From DASYXW01 sp035934405 (GTDB lineage Bacteria; Acidobacteriota; Terriglobia; UBA7540): a stretch of DNA of 24,486 nt. The position numbers and the translations under genes are program-made. Shown here in pieces: positions 5,882-14,142 of this stretch. The stretch spans positions 1-24,486 of the forward strand of contig DASYXW010000022.1 of NCBI GenBank assembly GCA_035934405.1, in the 5' to 3' direction. The notes under the pieces are model-generated. The model saw only the letters and a list, made by a program, of their open reading frames with translations. It searched no databases and was not told where the DNA came from. How positions within the stretch are numbered: position 1 is the stretch's first letter; every line of letters begins with the position of its first letter.

Positions 5882-8002
5882 ATGACCCTGGGTGCGCAAC
5901 AGGACCGAGTCCCCGTCATTCGGCTTTTCTCCCTCAAGAAGTCCGTGGCGCCGCGGCCGCCGGACGCCAGGCCGCTCGCTCTGCGGCGCGGCTTGTTCCT
6001 GGGTGCGGCGCTTGCCTTCTGGATGCTCGCCATCATCGGCCGCCTCTACTATCTCGAGATCATTCAGTATGTGAAGTGGCTGGGGGTGGAGCAGAGACAG
6101 CAGCAAAGCACGGTGGAAGTGAGTCCGGAGCGCGGCGCGATTCTGGACCGCAATCGCCAACCCCTCGCCATGAGCCTGCCGGTGGATTCCATCTTCGCGG
6201 TTCCCTCGGAAATTCGTCCGCAGGATCGCGCCATGTTCTCGAAGCTCCTGGCGCCGATTCTCGGCCTGAGCCCGGGTAATCTGCAAGGGCGTTTCGAGGC
6301 CTTCCGGTCGTTTTGCTGGCTGGCTCGGAGAGTGCCGGACGCCGTTGCCGCGCGCGTGCGCAACCTCAATCTGAAGGGCATCTATTTTCAGAAAGAGACC
6401 AAGCGCTTCTACCCGGAAGGGGATCTTGCGGCGGGCGTGATGGGCTATGTGGGCGATGACGCGGGTCTTGCCGGCCTCGAATACGGCATGAACAGCTATC
6501 TCGCTGGACGCCCCAGCCGCGTGCTGGTGGACCGGGACGCCCACCGCCAATCGTTCAGCTCGACGGAATGGAAGGGGCAGCCGGGCAAGAGCCTGGTGCT
6601 GACTCTCGACGGAAACATTCAATACATTGCGCAGACCGTGCTGGCCGAGACCGTCGCCAAGTGGCATGCGGCAGGCGGTGTCGCCGTGGTGCAGGATCCA
6701 CAGACCGGAGACATCCTCGCCGCCGCCAACGAGCCGACTTTCGATCCCAACGATTACGAGAAAAGCAGCCCTGAGTCGCGGGAGGACCGAGCCGTATCCT
6801 GGGTCTATGAGCCCGGGTCCACGTTCAAGCTGATTACCCTCGCGGCGGCGCTCGAAGAAAAGCTGACTCGTCCCGATGAAGTGATTGATTGCCAGATGGG
6901 CAGCATCGTGCTGGCCGGCCACGTGATCCACGACCACGAGCGCTTCGGAGACCTCACGGTCGAGCAGATCCTGGTTCATTCGAGCGATGTCGGAGCCATC
7001 AAGCTGGCGTTGCGGCTGGGCGAGGACCGCTTTTACCGGTACATCCGAGATTTCGGCTTCGGGTCGCCCACCGGCATTGATTTGCCGGGAGAAGAGCGAG
7101 GGCTGCTCACGCCCCCCGCACGTTGGTCGGGCATCTCGATCGGCGAGATTGCCATGGGGCAGGGCATCAGCGTGACCCCACTTCAGTTGGTGAGCGCCTA
7201 TTCAGCGGTGGCACGCGGCGGAGTGTGGCTTGAGCCGCGGATGGTTCTCGACGTCGCGCGCGACGGCATCCACGATTCGCTGCCGCGCCAGGCGAGTCAT
7301 CGGGTGGTGAGTTCCCAAACCGCCGCGATGCTGATGCACGCGCTGATGGAGGTGGTGGAGGAAGGAACCGGCCGCTCGGCGAAGCCGCGCGGGTACACGG
7401 CGGGAGGGAAAACCGGGACGGCGCAGAAGATCGACCCCTCCGGCCACTACTCCCACACCCACTACGTGGCCTCGTTTATCGGCGTCGCTCCGATTGGGCA
7501 TCCGGCTCTCACGGTGCTCGTGGCCATCGATTCGCCTGTCGGGGCTATCTACGGGCAGGAAAGTGCCGGGCCCGCCTTCAAAGAGATTGTGGAACAGTCC
7601 CTGTCCTACCTCAACGTGCCGCAGGATGATCCTTCCAAGCTGCCCCAAGTTGCCGCGTCTTCGCCCGCCGCACCGCCTCGCGTCTCGCGCGCCGGCGCGG
7701 CGGGCTCCTTCCTCAGCGGCGCTGGGGCTTCCGGCGCGGTTCCATCAGCCCAGCCGATTCAGACAATATCGTGGGCCGCGCCAGCGCACGATTCCCCGGC
7801 GGGAACCGTGGCACTGAACGCGGGCCCCTTGGTCACCGTTCCGGATTTTTCCAGGATGGCGGCGCGACCCATCGCGGACCTGTGCCAGAAGGCAGGATTG
7901 GACTTGAGCGTCAGCGGCTCCGGCCTTGCCGTCGAGCAGAGTCCGCCGGCGGGAGAGAAGGTCCCACTGGGAGCCGAGATCTGGGTTCGGTTGGCGCGGT
8001 GA
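5882..8002 (+). CDS. ftsI: FtsI/PBP3, septal transpeptidase with C-terminal PASTA domain
   Basis: A 706-residue class B penicillin-binding protein that cross-links septal peptidoglycan. It has an N-terminal membrane helix at about 36-58, a dimerisation domain with SPERGAILDRNRQPLAMSLP, and a transpeptidase domain. The catalytic motifs are STFK (nucleophile S313), SSD at 367-369 and KTGTA from 510. The second motif is usually SxN; the Asp here is a variant, not a loss of fold. A Pro/Ala/Ser-rich linker (about 590-645) leads to one PASTA domain (about 649-706: VTVPDFSRMAARPIADLCQK, then EQSPPAGEKVPLGAEIWVRL). The ATG is preceded by GGGGAAGGAAGAG. A PASTA-tailed FtsI is common outside the Proteobacteria. 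Confidence 0.96.
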   Translation: MTLGAQQDRVPVIRLFSLKKSVAPRPPDARPLALRRGLFLGAALAFWMLAIIGRLYYLEIIQYVKWLGVEQRQQQSTVEVSPERGAILDRNRQPLAMSLPVDSIFAVPSEIRPQDRAMFSKLLAPILGLSPGNLQGRFEAFRSFCWLARRVPDAVAARVRNLNLKGIYFQKETKRFYPEGDLAAGVMGYVGDDAGLAGLEYGMNSYLAGRPSRVLVDRDAHRQSFSSTEWKGQPGKSLVLTLDGNIQYIAQTVLAETVAKWHAAGGVAVVQDPQTGDILAAANEPTFDPNDYEKSSPESREDRAVSWVYEPGSTFKLITLAAALEEKLTRPDEVIDCQMGSIVLAGHVIHDHERFGDLTVEQILVHSSDVGAIKLALRLGEDRFYRYIRDFGFGSPTGIDLPGEERGLLTPPARWSGISIGEIAMGQGISVTPLQLVSAYSAVARGGVWLEPRMVLDVARDGIHDSLPRQASHRVVSSQTAAMLMHALMEVVEEGTGRSAKPRGYTAGGKTGTAQKIDPSGHYSHTHYVASFIGVAPIGHPALTVLVAIDSPVGAIYGQESAGPAFKEIVEQSLSYLNVPQDDPSKLPQVAASSPAAPPRVSRAGAAGSFLSGAGASGAVPSAQPIQTISWAAPAHDSPAGTVALNAGPLVTVPDFSRMAARPIADLCQKAGLDLSVSGSGLAVEQSPPAGEKVPLGAEIWVRLAR

Positions 8003-8054
8003 AGTCGCCGGGTTCTGGAGGCCGGAAGTCCACGGTATATAATGTGAGCGGAGC

Positions 8055-9566
8055 ATGAATCTGGGCGAGCTCTTCGAAGGGCTGCCGGGCGGCGAACTCG
8101 GGGCGAACGCCGGGCTGGAGGCAACATCACTAGCCTATGACTCACGGCGCGCTCAGCCGGGGACCCTTTTTTTTGCCATCCAGGGCGCGCACTCCGACGG
8201 GCACGACTTCATCGCGGCGGCGATGGAGCGCGGGGCCGTGGGGGTGGTGAGCGAACGCGTGGCCCCGGCAGGGCCGGCGGGTCTTGCTTCGCGCTGGGTG
8301 CGCGTCCCGGTGATTCGGCGCGCGCTTTCGCGTGCCAGCCGCGCCTTCTACGGCCACCCGGAAGATCGGCTGCGCCTGGTCGGGATCACCGGTACCAATG
8401 GCAAGACAACGACGGCGTACCTGCTGGAGAGCATTTTCCGCGCCGCCGGAATGCCGGCAGGCGTTTTCGGGACCATCGAGTATCGCGTCGCTGGTCGGGT
8501 GAAGCCGGCCGTCAATACCACGCCGGAATCACTCGACCTGGCGCGAGACCTCGCCGAGATCACCGAGGCGGGCGGGAAAGTGGCCGTGATGGAAGTCTCC
8601 TCGCACGCGCTCACGCAAGAGCGGGTGTGGGGATTTCGCTTCTGGGCGGCGGTGTTCACCAACCTGACGCGCGACCATCTGGACTACCACAAGGACTTCG
8701 AGAGCTATTTCGAGGCCAAGCGGAGGCTCTTTGTTGGTTTGGGGACGCCGCCGCCGGAGCTGGCGGTGGTCAACCTGGACGATCCGTGGGGAGCGCGCCT
8801 TGCGGCCCTCCCTTACCATCGGCTGATCACCTATGGCATCAAGTCCGACGCGCAGGTGAAGGTGAAACACTTCACGCAGAGCGCGGCGGGGCTGAGTGCC
8901 ACGGTGCTCAGCCCGGAAGGCAGCGCGGAGATTCACTCACCCCTCCTCGGGCGCGCCAACCTGGAGAACGTGCTGGCGGCGACCGCGACGGCACTCGGCA
9001 TGGGAATTCCGGCGGAGCAGATACAGCAGGGCATCGCGGAACTGCCACTGGTGCCGGGACGCTTCGAACGGGTGGACGAGGGCCAGCCGTTTCTAGTGGT
9101 CGTGGACTACGCGCACACGGACGACGCGCTGCGGAACGTGCTCACCGCCGCGCGTGAGTTGACTCAGAATCGGCTCATCGTGGTCTTTGGCTGCGGCGGC
9201 GACCGCGACCGCGCCAAGCGTCCGCTGATGGGCGAGGCAGCGAGCGCCGGGAGCGACCTGGCCGTGCTCACCTCCGACAACCCGCGCAGCGAGAATCCGA
9301 TTGACATCATGAACGACGCGCTGGTGGGCGTACAGAAAACCGGCAAACCGCACTTGATCGAGATCGAGCGCGGCGCCGCCATCCGCAAGGCACTGGAAGA
9401 GGCGCGCGAGGGAGACGTGGTGGTGATTGCCGGCAAGGGCCATGAGACGTATCAGGTGCTCAAGGACGGAAGGGTTCCGTTTGACGACCGCGAGGTGGCG
9501 CGAAACATTCTGAATGAAATGGGCTTCAGGAAGGCCGAGAACAAGACCGCGGGTGATCGCGGCTGA
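8055..9566 (+). CDS. murE: MurE, UDP-MurNAc-dipeptide:meso-DAP ligase
   Basis: A 503-residue ATP-dependent amino acid ligase that adds the third stem residue to UDP-MurNAc-L-Ala-D-Glu in the cytoplasm. It has the N-terminal Mur domain (YDSRRAQPGTLFFAIQG), the ATP loop GTNGKTTT (113-120), NTTPESLDL, the EVSSHAL motif, TNLTRDHLDYHKDFESYF with the downstream EAKRRLF region holding the lysine that is carbamylated in this family, and a C-terminal domain with DYAHTDDAL and FGCGGDRD. DNPR at 408-411 is the established signature for meso-diaminopimelate rather than lysine. The start ATG follows GCGGAG closely. It ends 12 bases before murF. Confidence 0.97.
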   Translation: MNLGELFEGLPGGELGANAGLEATSLAYDSRRAQPGTLFFAIQGAHSDGHDFIAAAMERGAVGVVSERVAPAGPAGLASRWVRVPVIRRALSRASRAFYGHPEDRLRLVGITGTNGKTTTAYLLESIFRAAGMPAGVFGTIEYRVAGRVKPAVNTTPESLDLARDLAEITEAGGKVAVMEVSSHALTQERVWGFRFWAAVFTNLTRDHLDYHKDFESYFEAKRRLFVGLGTPPPELAVVNLDDPWGARLAALPYHRLITYGIKSDAQVKVKHFTQSAAGLSATVLSPEGSAEIHSPLLGRANLENVLAATATALGMGIPAEQIQQGIAELPLVPGRFERVDEGQPFLVVVDYAHTDDALRNVLTAARELTQNRLIVVFGCGGDRDRAKRPLMGEAASAGSDLAVLTSDNPRSENPIDIMNDALVGVQKTGKPHLIEIERGAAIRKALEEAREGDVVVIAGKGHETYQVLKDGRVPFDDREVARNILNEMGFRKAENKTAGDRG

Positions 9567-9578
9567 CTTCCGGGATTT

Positions 9579-11000
9579 ATGCAAATGGAGCTGGGCGAAG
9601 TCGCGGCCGCGCTGGGCGCTTCCTTCGGGGCTCTCGAGGGGCGCGAGCGTGTTGTCCGGTCCTATTCGCTGGATTCGCGGGCTCTCGCGCCGGGGGCGCT
9701 GTTTTTTGCCATTCGTGGCCCGCGCTTCGATGGCCATGACTTCGTGGCGGCGGCGCTCGCACGAGGGGCCGTGGGCGCGGTCGTCCGCCGCGGCTTTTAC
9801 GAGCGGGCCGGCGCGGATTCGCAGCCGTCGCTGATACCGGTTGAGGACACGACGCTCGCCTTGCAGCAACTCGCGCAGGCCGTGCGGCGCAAGTGGGCGC
9901 GCAAAATCGTCGCGGTCACGGGTAGCACCGGCAAGACGACGACGAAAGAGCTGATCGCGGCGATTCTCAGCGCGCGGTCGAACGTCCACAAGTCATCGGG
10001 GAATCTGAATAATCACTGGGGTGTGCCCCTGACTTTGCTGGCTCTTGAGCTGGCCCACGACGTCGCGGTGATTGAGATGGGAATGTCGGCCGCGGGTGAA
10101 ATCAGCAGACTCGCGGAGATTACCGAGCCGGAAATCGGCGTCGTCACCAACGTCGCGCCCGTACACTTGGAATTCTTCGAGTCGCTCGATGCGATTGCGC
10201 GGGCCAAGCGCGAACTGATCGAGAACCTGAAGGAGCCGGGCACCGCCGTGCTGAACTATGATGACCCGCGAGTGAGGCGGTTCGCCGACGCCTTCCGGGG
10301 CCGGGTGGTGACTTTTGGATTCCGGGAAGGGGCGGATTTTAGAGCCGTTGACGTACAGGCGCGTGGGTCTCTCACGCCGAACGAGGTTGGAAGCGTGTTT
10401 CGGTTGGAAAGCGCGCCGTACCAGGGTGAGTTTTATCTTCCTTTGCCCGGGCGCCACAATGTTGAGAATGCGCTGGCGGCGATTGCTGCCGTCAGCCTGT
10501 TCCAGGTTGATGCTCGCGATGCGTATTCCGCGCTCGGGAACTTTAAGCCACTGCATCAGCGGACGGAAATCCTCCTTGCGAACCACGCCGTCGTCATCAA
10601 CGATTCTTACAACTCAAACCCGCGCGCGCTCGATCAGATGCTGGACACGCTGGCGGCCTGGCCCGGCGCAAGGCGCAGGATCGCGGTGCTTGGAGAAATG
10701 CTGGAGCTCGGGCCTTCGTCGCCGGAGTGGCATCGCTCCCTCGGACGCAAGTGCGCGTCGAGCAAGGTTGACTGGCTCGTAGCGGTTCAGGGGGACGCAA
10801 GATTCTTTCTCGAGGGGGCGGTGGAAGCGGGATTCCGTGCGGGACGTACGATGTTTCTCGAGGACGCCGAACAAGCGGCTGTCGTCTGCCGTGAGCTTAT
10901 CCAGCCTGAGGATGTTCTGCTGGTGAAGGGATCGAGGGGGGTTCACCTTGAGCGCGTGGTTGACGCGTTGCAGTCGTCACAAGTGATCTTGCGCGCTTAA
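9579..11000 (+). CDS. murF: MurF, UDP-MurNAc-tripeptide:D-Ala-D-Ala ligase
   Basis: A 473-residue Mur ligase that adds D-Ala-D-Ala to complete the UDP-MurNAc-pentapeptide. Visible motifs are DSRALAPGALFFAIRGPRFD in the N-terminal domain, the ATP loop GSTGKTTTKE (from 115), SSGNLNNHWGVPLTLL, EMGMSAAGEI, TNVAPVHLEFF, NDSYNSNP and AVLGEMLELG. NNHWGVP and NDSYNSNP separate MurF from the other Mur ligases. The start is ATG 9579 or the in-frame ATG 9585; neither has a strong ribosome site, and the gene is probably coupled to murE, 12 bases upstream. The D-Ala-D-Ala ligase that makes its substrate is not in this window. Confidence 0.96.
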   Translation: MQMELGEVAAALGASFGALEGRERVVRSYSLDSRALAPGALFFAIRGPRFDGHDFVAAALARGAVGAVVRRGFYERAGADSQPSLIPVEDTTLALQQLAQAVRRKWARKIVAVTGSTGKTTTKELIAAILSARSNVHKSSGNLNNHWGVPLTLLALELAHDVAVIEMGMSAAGEISRLAEITEPEIGVVTNVAPVHLEFFESLDAIARAKRELIENLKEPGTAVLNYDDPRVRRFADAFRGRVVTFGFREGADFRAVDVQARGSLTPNEVGSVFRLESAPYQGEFYLPLPGRHNVENALAAIAAVSLFQVDARDAYSALGNFKPLHQRTEILLANHAVVINDSYNSNPRALDQMLDTLAAWPGARRRIAVLGEMLELGPSSPEWHRSLGRKCASSKVDWLVAVQGDARFFLEGAVEAGFRAGRTMFLEDAEQAAVVCRELIQPEDVLLVKGSRGVHLERVVDALQSSQVILRA

Positions 11001-11046
11001 GGGCGCGGGGACGGTATCAATCAGCGTTACAGTCGGCCGACAATAA

Positions 11047-12177
11047 ATGTTCTATTACCTCTACCTCAAGTTGCACGCCGACTATCACGTCTTCAATCTT
11101 TTTCGCTACATCACGTTTCGGACGGCCTACGCCAGCCTCACGGCGCTGGTCTGTTCACTGGTGCTGGGTCCCTGGCTCATTCGAAGACTGAAAGCGTTTC
11201 AGGTGGGGCAGTTCATCCGCGAAGACGGCCCACAATCACATCAGGCCAAGGCAGGAACGCCCACCATGGGCGGTGTCCTCATCAATCTCTGTGTGATCGT
11301 GCCCACGCTGCTTTGGGCCGACCTCGCGAACGTGTTCATCTGGCTGGTGCTCGCCGTGACGGTCGCCTTTGCCGCCATCGGTTTTTGGGACGACTATCAG
11401 AAGGTTCGGCGGCGCCAGAATCTTGGTATGACCGGCCGCACCAAGTTCCTGCTGCAAATTCTGGTGAGCTTTGGATTCGGGGTCGGATTGATGTTTCTCG
11501 CCGCGCGCGGCTCATATTCAACCGATCTGACGTTTCCGTTTTTCAAGCGATTTCATCCCAACTTTCTCATCGGCCTTTTCCTGCGGAGTCCGTGGACTTA
11601 CGCCCTGGCTTTCCTGCCCTTTCTGGCTTTTGTGGTCTTGATTCTGGTAGGGTCGTCGAATGCCGTCAACCTGACGGATGGGTTGGACGGCCTGGCGATC
11701 GGCTGCGTGGTGATTTCCGCTTCCGCCCTCACCGCCTTGACCTACGTGGCGGGGAACGCGGTGTGGGCCGGTTACCTCGAAGTCGAGCACTCGCCGGGCG
11801 TCGCCGAGCTCACGGTTTTCTGTGGCGCTATGGTGGGCTCCAGTCTGGGATTCCTGTGGTACAACGCCTACCCGGCGGAGATTTTCATGGGTGACGTAGG
11901 CTCACTCTCGCTCGGTGGCGCGATCGCCGCTGTTGCCGTCATCATCAAGCAGGAGCTTTTGCTTCCCTTTATCGGAGGTATTTTTGTAATGGAAGCGCTT
12001 TCCGTCATTTTGCAAGTGGTCTCGTACAAGATGCGGGGCAAACGCATCTTCCGCATGGCGCCCATCCATCACCACTTTGAGTTGCAGGGATGGAAGGAAT
12101 CGAAGATCATCGCGCGCTTTTGGATTGCCGCGCTGGTGTTCTCCCTCTTCGCGCTGAGCACTCTGAAATTGCGTTGA
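11047..12177 (+). CDS. mraY: MraY, phospho-MurNAc-pentapeptide translocase
   Basis: A 376-residue polytopic enzyme that transfers phospho-MurNAc-pentapeptide to undecaprenyl phosphate, forming lipid I. About ten membrane helices are visible. Family motifs are present: EDGPQSHQAKAGTPTMGG (59-76), FWDDYQK, NAVNLTDGLDGLAIG (from 205, with the Asp pair), NAYPAEIFMGDVGSLSLGG, and MAPIHHHFELQGW with the HHH triad at 341-343. The length is close to the usual 360 residues. The ATG at 11047 lies 46 bases after murF without a clear Shine-Dalgarno. Its TGA is only three bases before the most upstream possible murD start. Confidence 0.97.
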   Translation: MFYYLYLKLHADYHVFNLFRYITFRTAYASLTALVCSLVLGPWLIRRLKAFQVGQFIREDGPQSHQAKAGTPTMGGVLINLCVIVPTLLWADLANVFIWLVLAVTVAFAAIGFWDDYQKVRRRQNLGMTGRTKFLLQILVSFGFGVGLMFLAARGSYSTDLTFPFFKRFHPNFLIGLFLRSPWTYALAFLPFLAFVVLILVGSSNAVNLTDGLDGLAIGCVVISASALTALTYVAGNAVWAGYLEVEHSPGVAELTVFCGAMVGSSLGFLWYNAYPAEIFMGDVGSLSLGGAIAAVAVIIKQELLLPFIGGIFVMEALSVILQVVSYKMRGKRIFRMAPIHHHFELQGWKESKIIARFWIAALVFSLFALSTLKLR

Positions 12178-12234
12178 GAGATGGGTTGTCCGGGCGGCAT
12201 AATGCAAGAGAACGAGCGGAGGCAGGACGAATCG

Positions 12235-14082
12235 ATGATGGACGTTCGAGGCAAGCGCGTCCTGGTGATCGGCCTGGCGCGGAGCGGCCGCGCCGTGGTG
12301 GATTGCCTTCGCGAGCGGGGCGCCACGATCACGGTCACTGACGTCCGCCCGCCATGGAGTTTCGCGGCCGAGACTCGCCAGCTTCTCGCACAGGGTATCG
12401 GAGTCGAATTCGGCGCGCACCGGGAACAGACGTTCCTCAGCCAGGACTTGATCGTCGCCAGTCCCGGGGTGCCCTGGGATCTTCCGGAGCTTGCCGCCGC
12501 GCGCCGCGAGGGGGTTCAGGTTGTCCCGGAGGTTGAAATCGCCGGCTGGTTTTTGCGGGGGACGCTCGTGGGGGTCACAGGCTCGAACGGCAAGACCACA
12601 ACGACGGCCCTGCTCGGCAAGATGCTCGAAGCCTCCGGCTTCCCGACGTTTGTGGGCGGCAACATCGGCGTGCCGCTGATTTCCGCGGTGGACCACGTCT
12701 CACCTGATTCCATGGTGGTCGCGGAACTCAGCAGCTTTCAGCTCGAGGCCATTGACACCTTTCATCCGCGCGTCGCGGTGCTGCTGAATATCACGCCGAA
12801 TCATCTGGACCGTCACCCGTCGCTTGAGGCTTACGTCGAAGCGAAGGCGCAAATCTTTCGCAATGCGACGGCGCAGGATGTTGCCGTTCTCAACGCCGAC
12901 GACCCCGTGGTGATGAGCCTCGCCCCGGGCATCCGCAGCCAGAAGATTCTTTTCAGTCTCACCCAGAATCTTCCCGCGGGTCTGCTCGTCTCGGGCGATG
13001 AGATTCTCTATCGTGTGAACTATCTCGAACGCAAGCTGCTGTCCACCCGCGACGTGAAGCTTCCCGGCGCCTTCAACGTGGAGAACGTCCTGGCCGCTGC
13101 CGCCGCGGCTTGCGCGCTGGGAGTGGACTTCGGCTCGATCAGACGCGCCGTGCGTGAGTTCCGCGGCGTGGAACACCGTCTGGAGTTTGTGCGCGAGGTC
13201 CGTGGCGTCCAGTTCTACAACGACTCCAAGGCCACCAGCGTGGATGCCACCGCCAAGGCGCTTTCGGCCTTCGAGCGCGGCGTTCATCTGATCCTGGGCG
13301 GGAAGGACAAGGGCGCGCCCTATGCGCCGCTTGTGCCGTTGCTGCCCGGCAGGGTTCGCGAAGCGCTGCTGATCGGCGCCGCGGCCGGGCGGATCGAGCA
13401 GGAGTTGAAGAGCGCGGTCGCCGTGGTTCAGTGCGGCGACCTCGAGACCGCGGTCCGGCAGGCCTTTGCGCAAGCGCAACCGGGTGACGTCATTCTGCTG
13501 GCTCCGGCCTGCGCAAGTTACGACCAGTATAAGGACTTCGAGCATCGCGGCCGGGCGTTCAAGGAGTTGGTGCAGCAACTGGACGAGGAGTTGAGTGGGA
13601 AGCCGCGACGGGTCGAGCGATTTCGGCCCTCCCGTCCTGCGCCCGCGGAGGCTCGGCCCCCTTTGCCCGGCATCTTCGATACGCCGGCAGACGCTCCGGT
13701 GGAAGAAACGGCCGTGGAGCCGGCGGGTTGGATTGCTTCGCCACCGGAGTCCACAGTTTCCGCGGTTGAGCCTGCTTCGCCCGTGGCCGTTCCACAGATT
13801 CTGGGCTACCCGGAACTCGTTTATGTTTACGAAGTGGGGGCCGAGGAAGTCGCCCCACTCGATCTCAACCTCGCTGAAGATAGCCTGGAGGTCTGGCCCG
13901 CCCCGGATCGCCGGCCGCTTGCCGCGGCGGAGCCGGCGGGCGGCTCCGCCGAGACCTCGGAAGCCGAACTGTTGATGTATGAGTGTGCGGCGCCGGGTGG
14001 CGCCCGGACTGCGCCGGAACGTGCTTCGAACGACAAAGGGAAGGGACGGAAATCGCCGGCTGGGCAGGCCAGCCTATTCTAA
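12235..14082 (+). CDS. murD: MurD, UDP-MurNAc-L-Ala:D-Glu ligase with long C-terminal tail
   Basis: Cytoplasmic ligase that adds D-glutamate to UDP-MurNAc-L-Ala. From ATG 12235 it has 615 residues; this start is chosen because GGAGGCAGGA lies upstream and the family N-terminus (MMDVRGKRVLVIGLARSG) begins here. An in-frame ATG at 12181 would add 18 unrelated residues. Motifs are SPGVPWDLPEL, the ATP loop GSNGKTTTT (116-124), GGNIGVPL, ELSSFQLEAI, LNITPNHLDRH, NDSKATSVDAT, GGKDKG and LLAPACASYDQYKDFEHRG. The normal fold ends near residue 450. A tail of about 165 residues follows, rich in Pro, Ala and Glu. It contains a more ordered-looking patch (YPELVYVYEVGAEEVAPLDL) and ends in GQASLF. The tail is absent from ordinary MurD, about 440-460 residues long. 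Confidence 0.96.
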   Translation: MMDVRGKRVLVIGLARSGRAVVDCLRERGATITVTDVRPPWSFAAETRQLLAQGIGVEFGAHREQTFLSQDLIVASPGVPWDLPELAAARREGVQVVPEVEIAGWFLRGTLVGVTGSNGKTTTTALLGKMLEASGFPTFVGGNIGVPLISAVDHVSPDSMVVAELSSFQLEAIDTFHPRVAVLLNITPNHLDRHPSLEAYVEAKAQIFRNATAQDVAVLNADDPVVMSLAPGIRSQKILFSLTQNLPAGLLVSGDEILYRVNYLERKLLSTRDVKLPGAFNVENVLAAAAAACALGVDFGSIRRAVREFRGVEHRLEFVREVRGVQFYNDSKATSVDATAKALSAFERGVHLILGGKDKGAPYAPLVPLLPGRVREALLIGAAAGRIEQELKSAVAVVQCGDLETAVRQAFAQAQPGDVILLAPACASYDQYKDFEHRGRAFKELVQQLDEELSGKPRRVERFRPSRPAPAEARPPLPGIFDTPADAPVEETAVEPAGWIASPPESTVSAVEPASPVAVPQILGYPELVYVYEVGAEEVAPLDLNLAEDSLEVWPAPDRRPLAAAEPAGGSAETSEAELLMYECAAPGGARTAPERASNDKGKGRKSPAGQASLF

Positions 14083-14090
14083 CGATTGAG

Positions 14091-14134
14091 GTAGCCCGGC
14101 ATCTTGCCGGCTGGCGCGCGGGCATCCTGCCCGC
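14091..14134. repeat. Paired REP-like palindromes in the murD-ftsW gap
   Basis: Two palindromes lie side by side: CCGGCATCTTGCCGG and GGGCATCCTGCCC, separated by CTGGCGCGC. The same composite of two CATCTTG-centred palindromes occurs in the murC-ftsQ gap, and the first is the core of the 34-base array before the first selenoprotein gene. It fills nearly the whole 60-base gap and leaves no visible ribosome site for ftsW. Confidence 0.85.
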
Positions 14135-14142
14135 TTACTTTC

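Noticed and set aside
5315..6979. 554-codon minus-strand open frame opposite ftsL and ftsI
   Set aside because: Shadow of high-GC coding sequence. It has no family motifs, overlaps two certain genes and crosses the gap between them.
8013..8043. TATAAT-like box (8038-8043) just before murE
   Set aside because: A perfect -10 match, but no acceptable -35 at 16-18 bases, and it lies only 12 bases before the murE ATG.
14104..14142. TTG 14104 as start of ftsW
   Set aside because: It would translate only the REP pair (PAGARASCPLTF) and add no family sequence.
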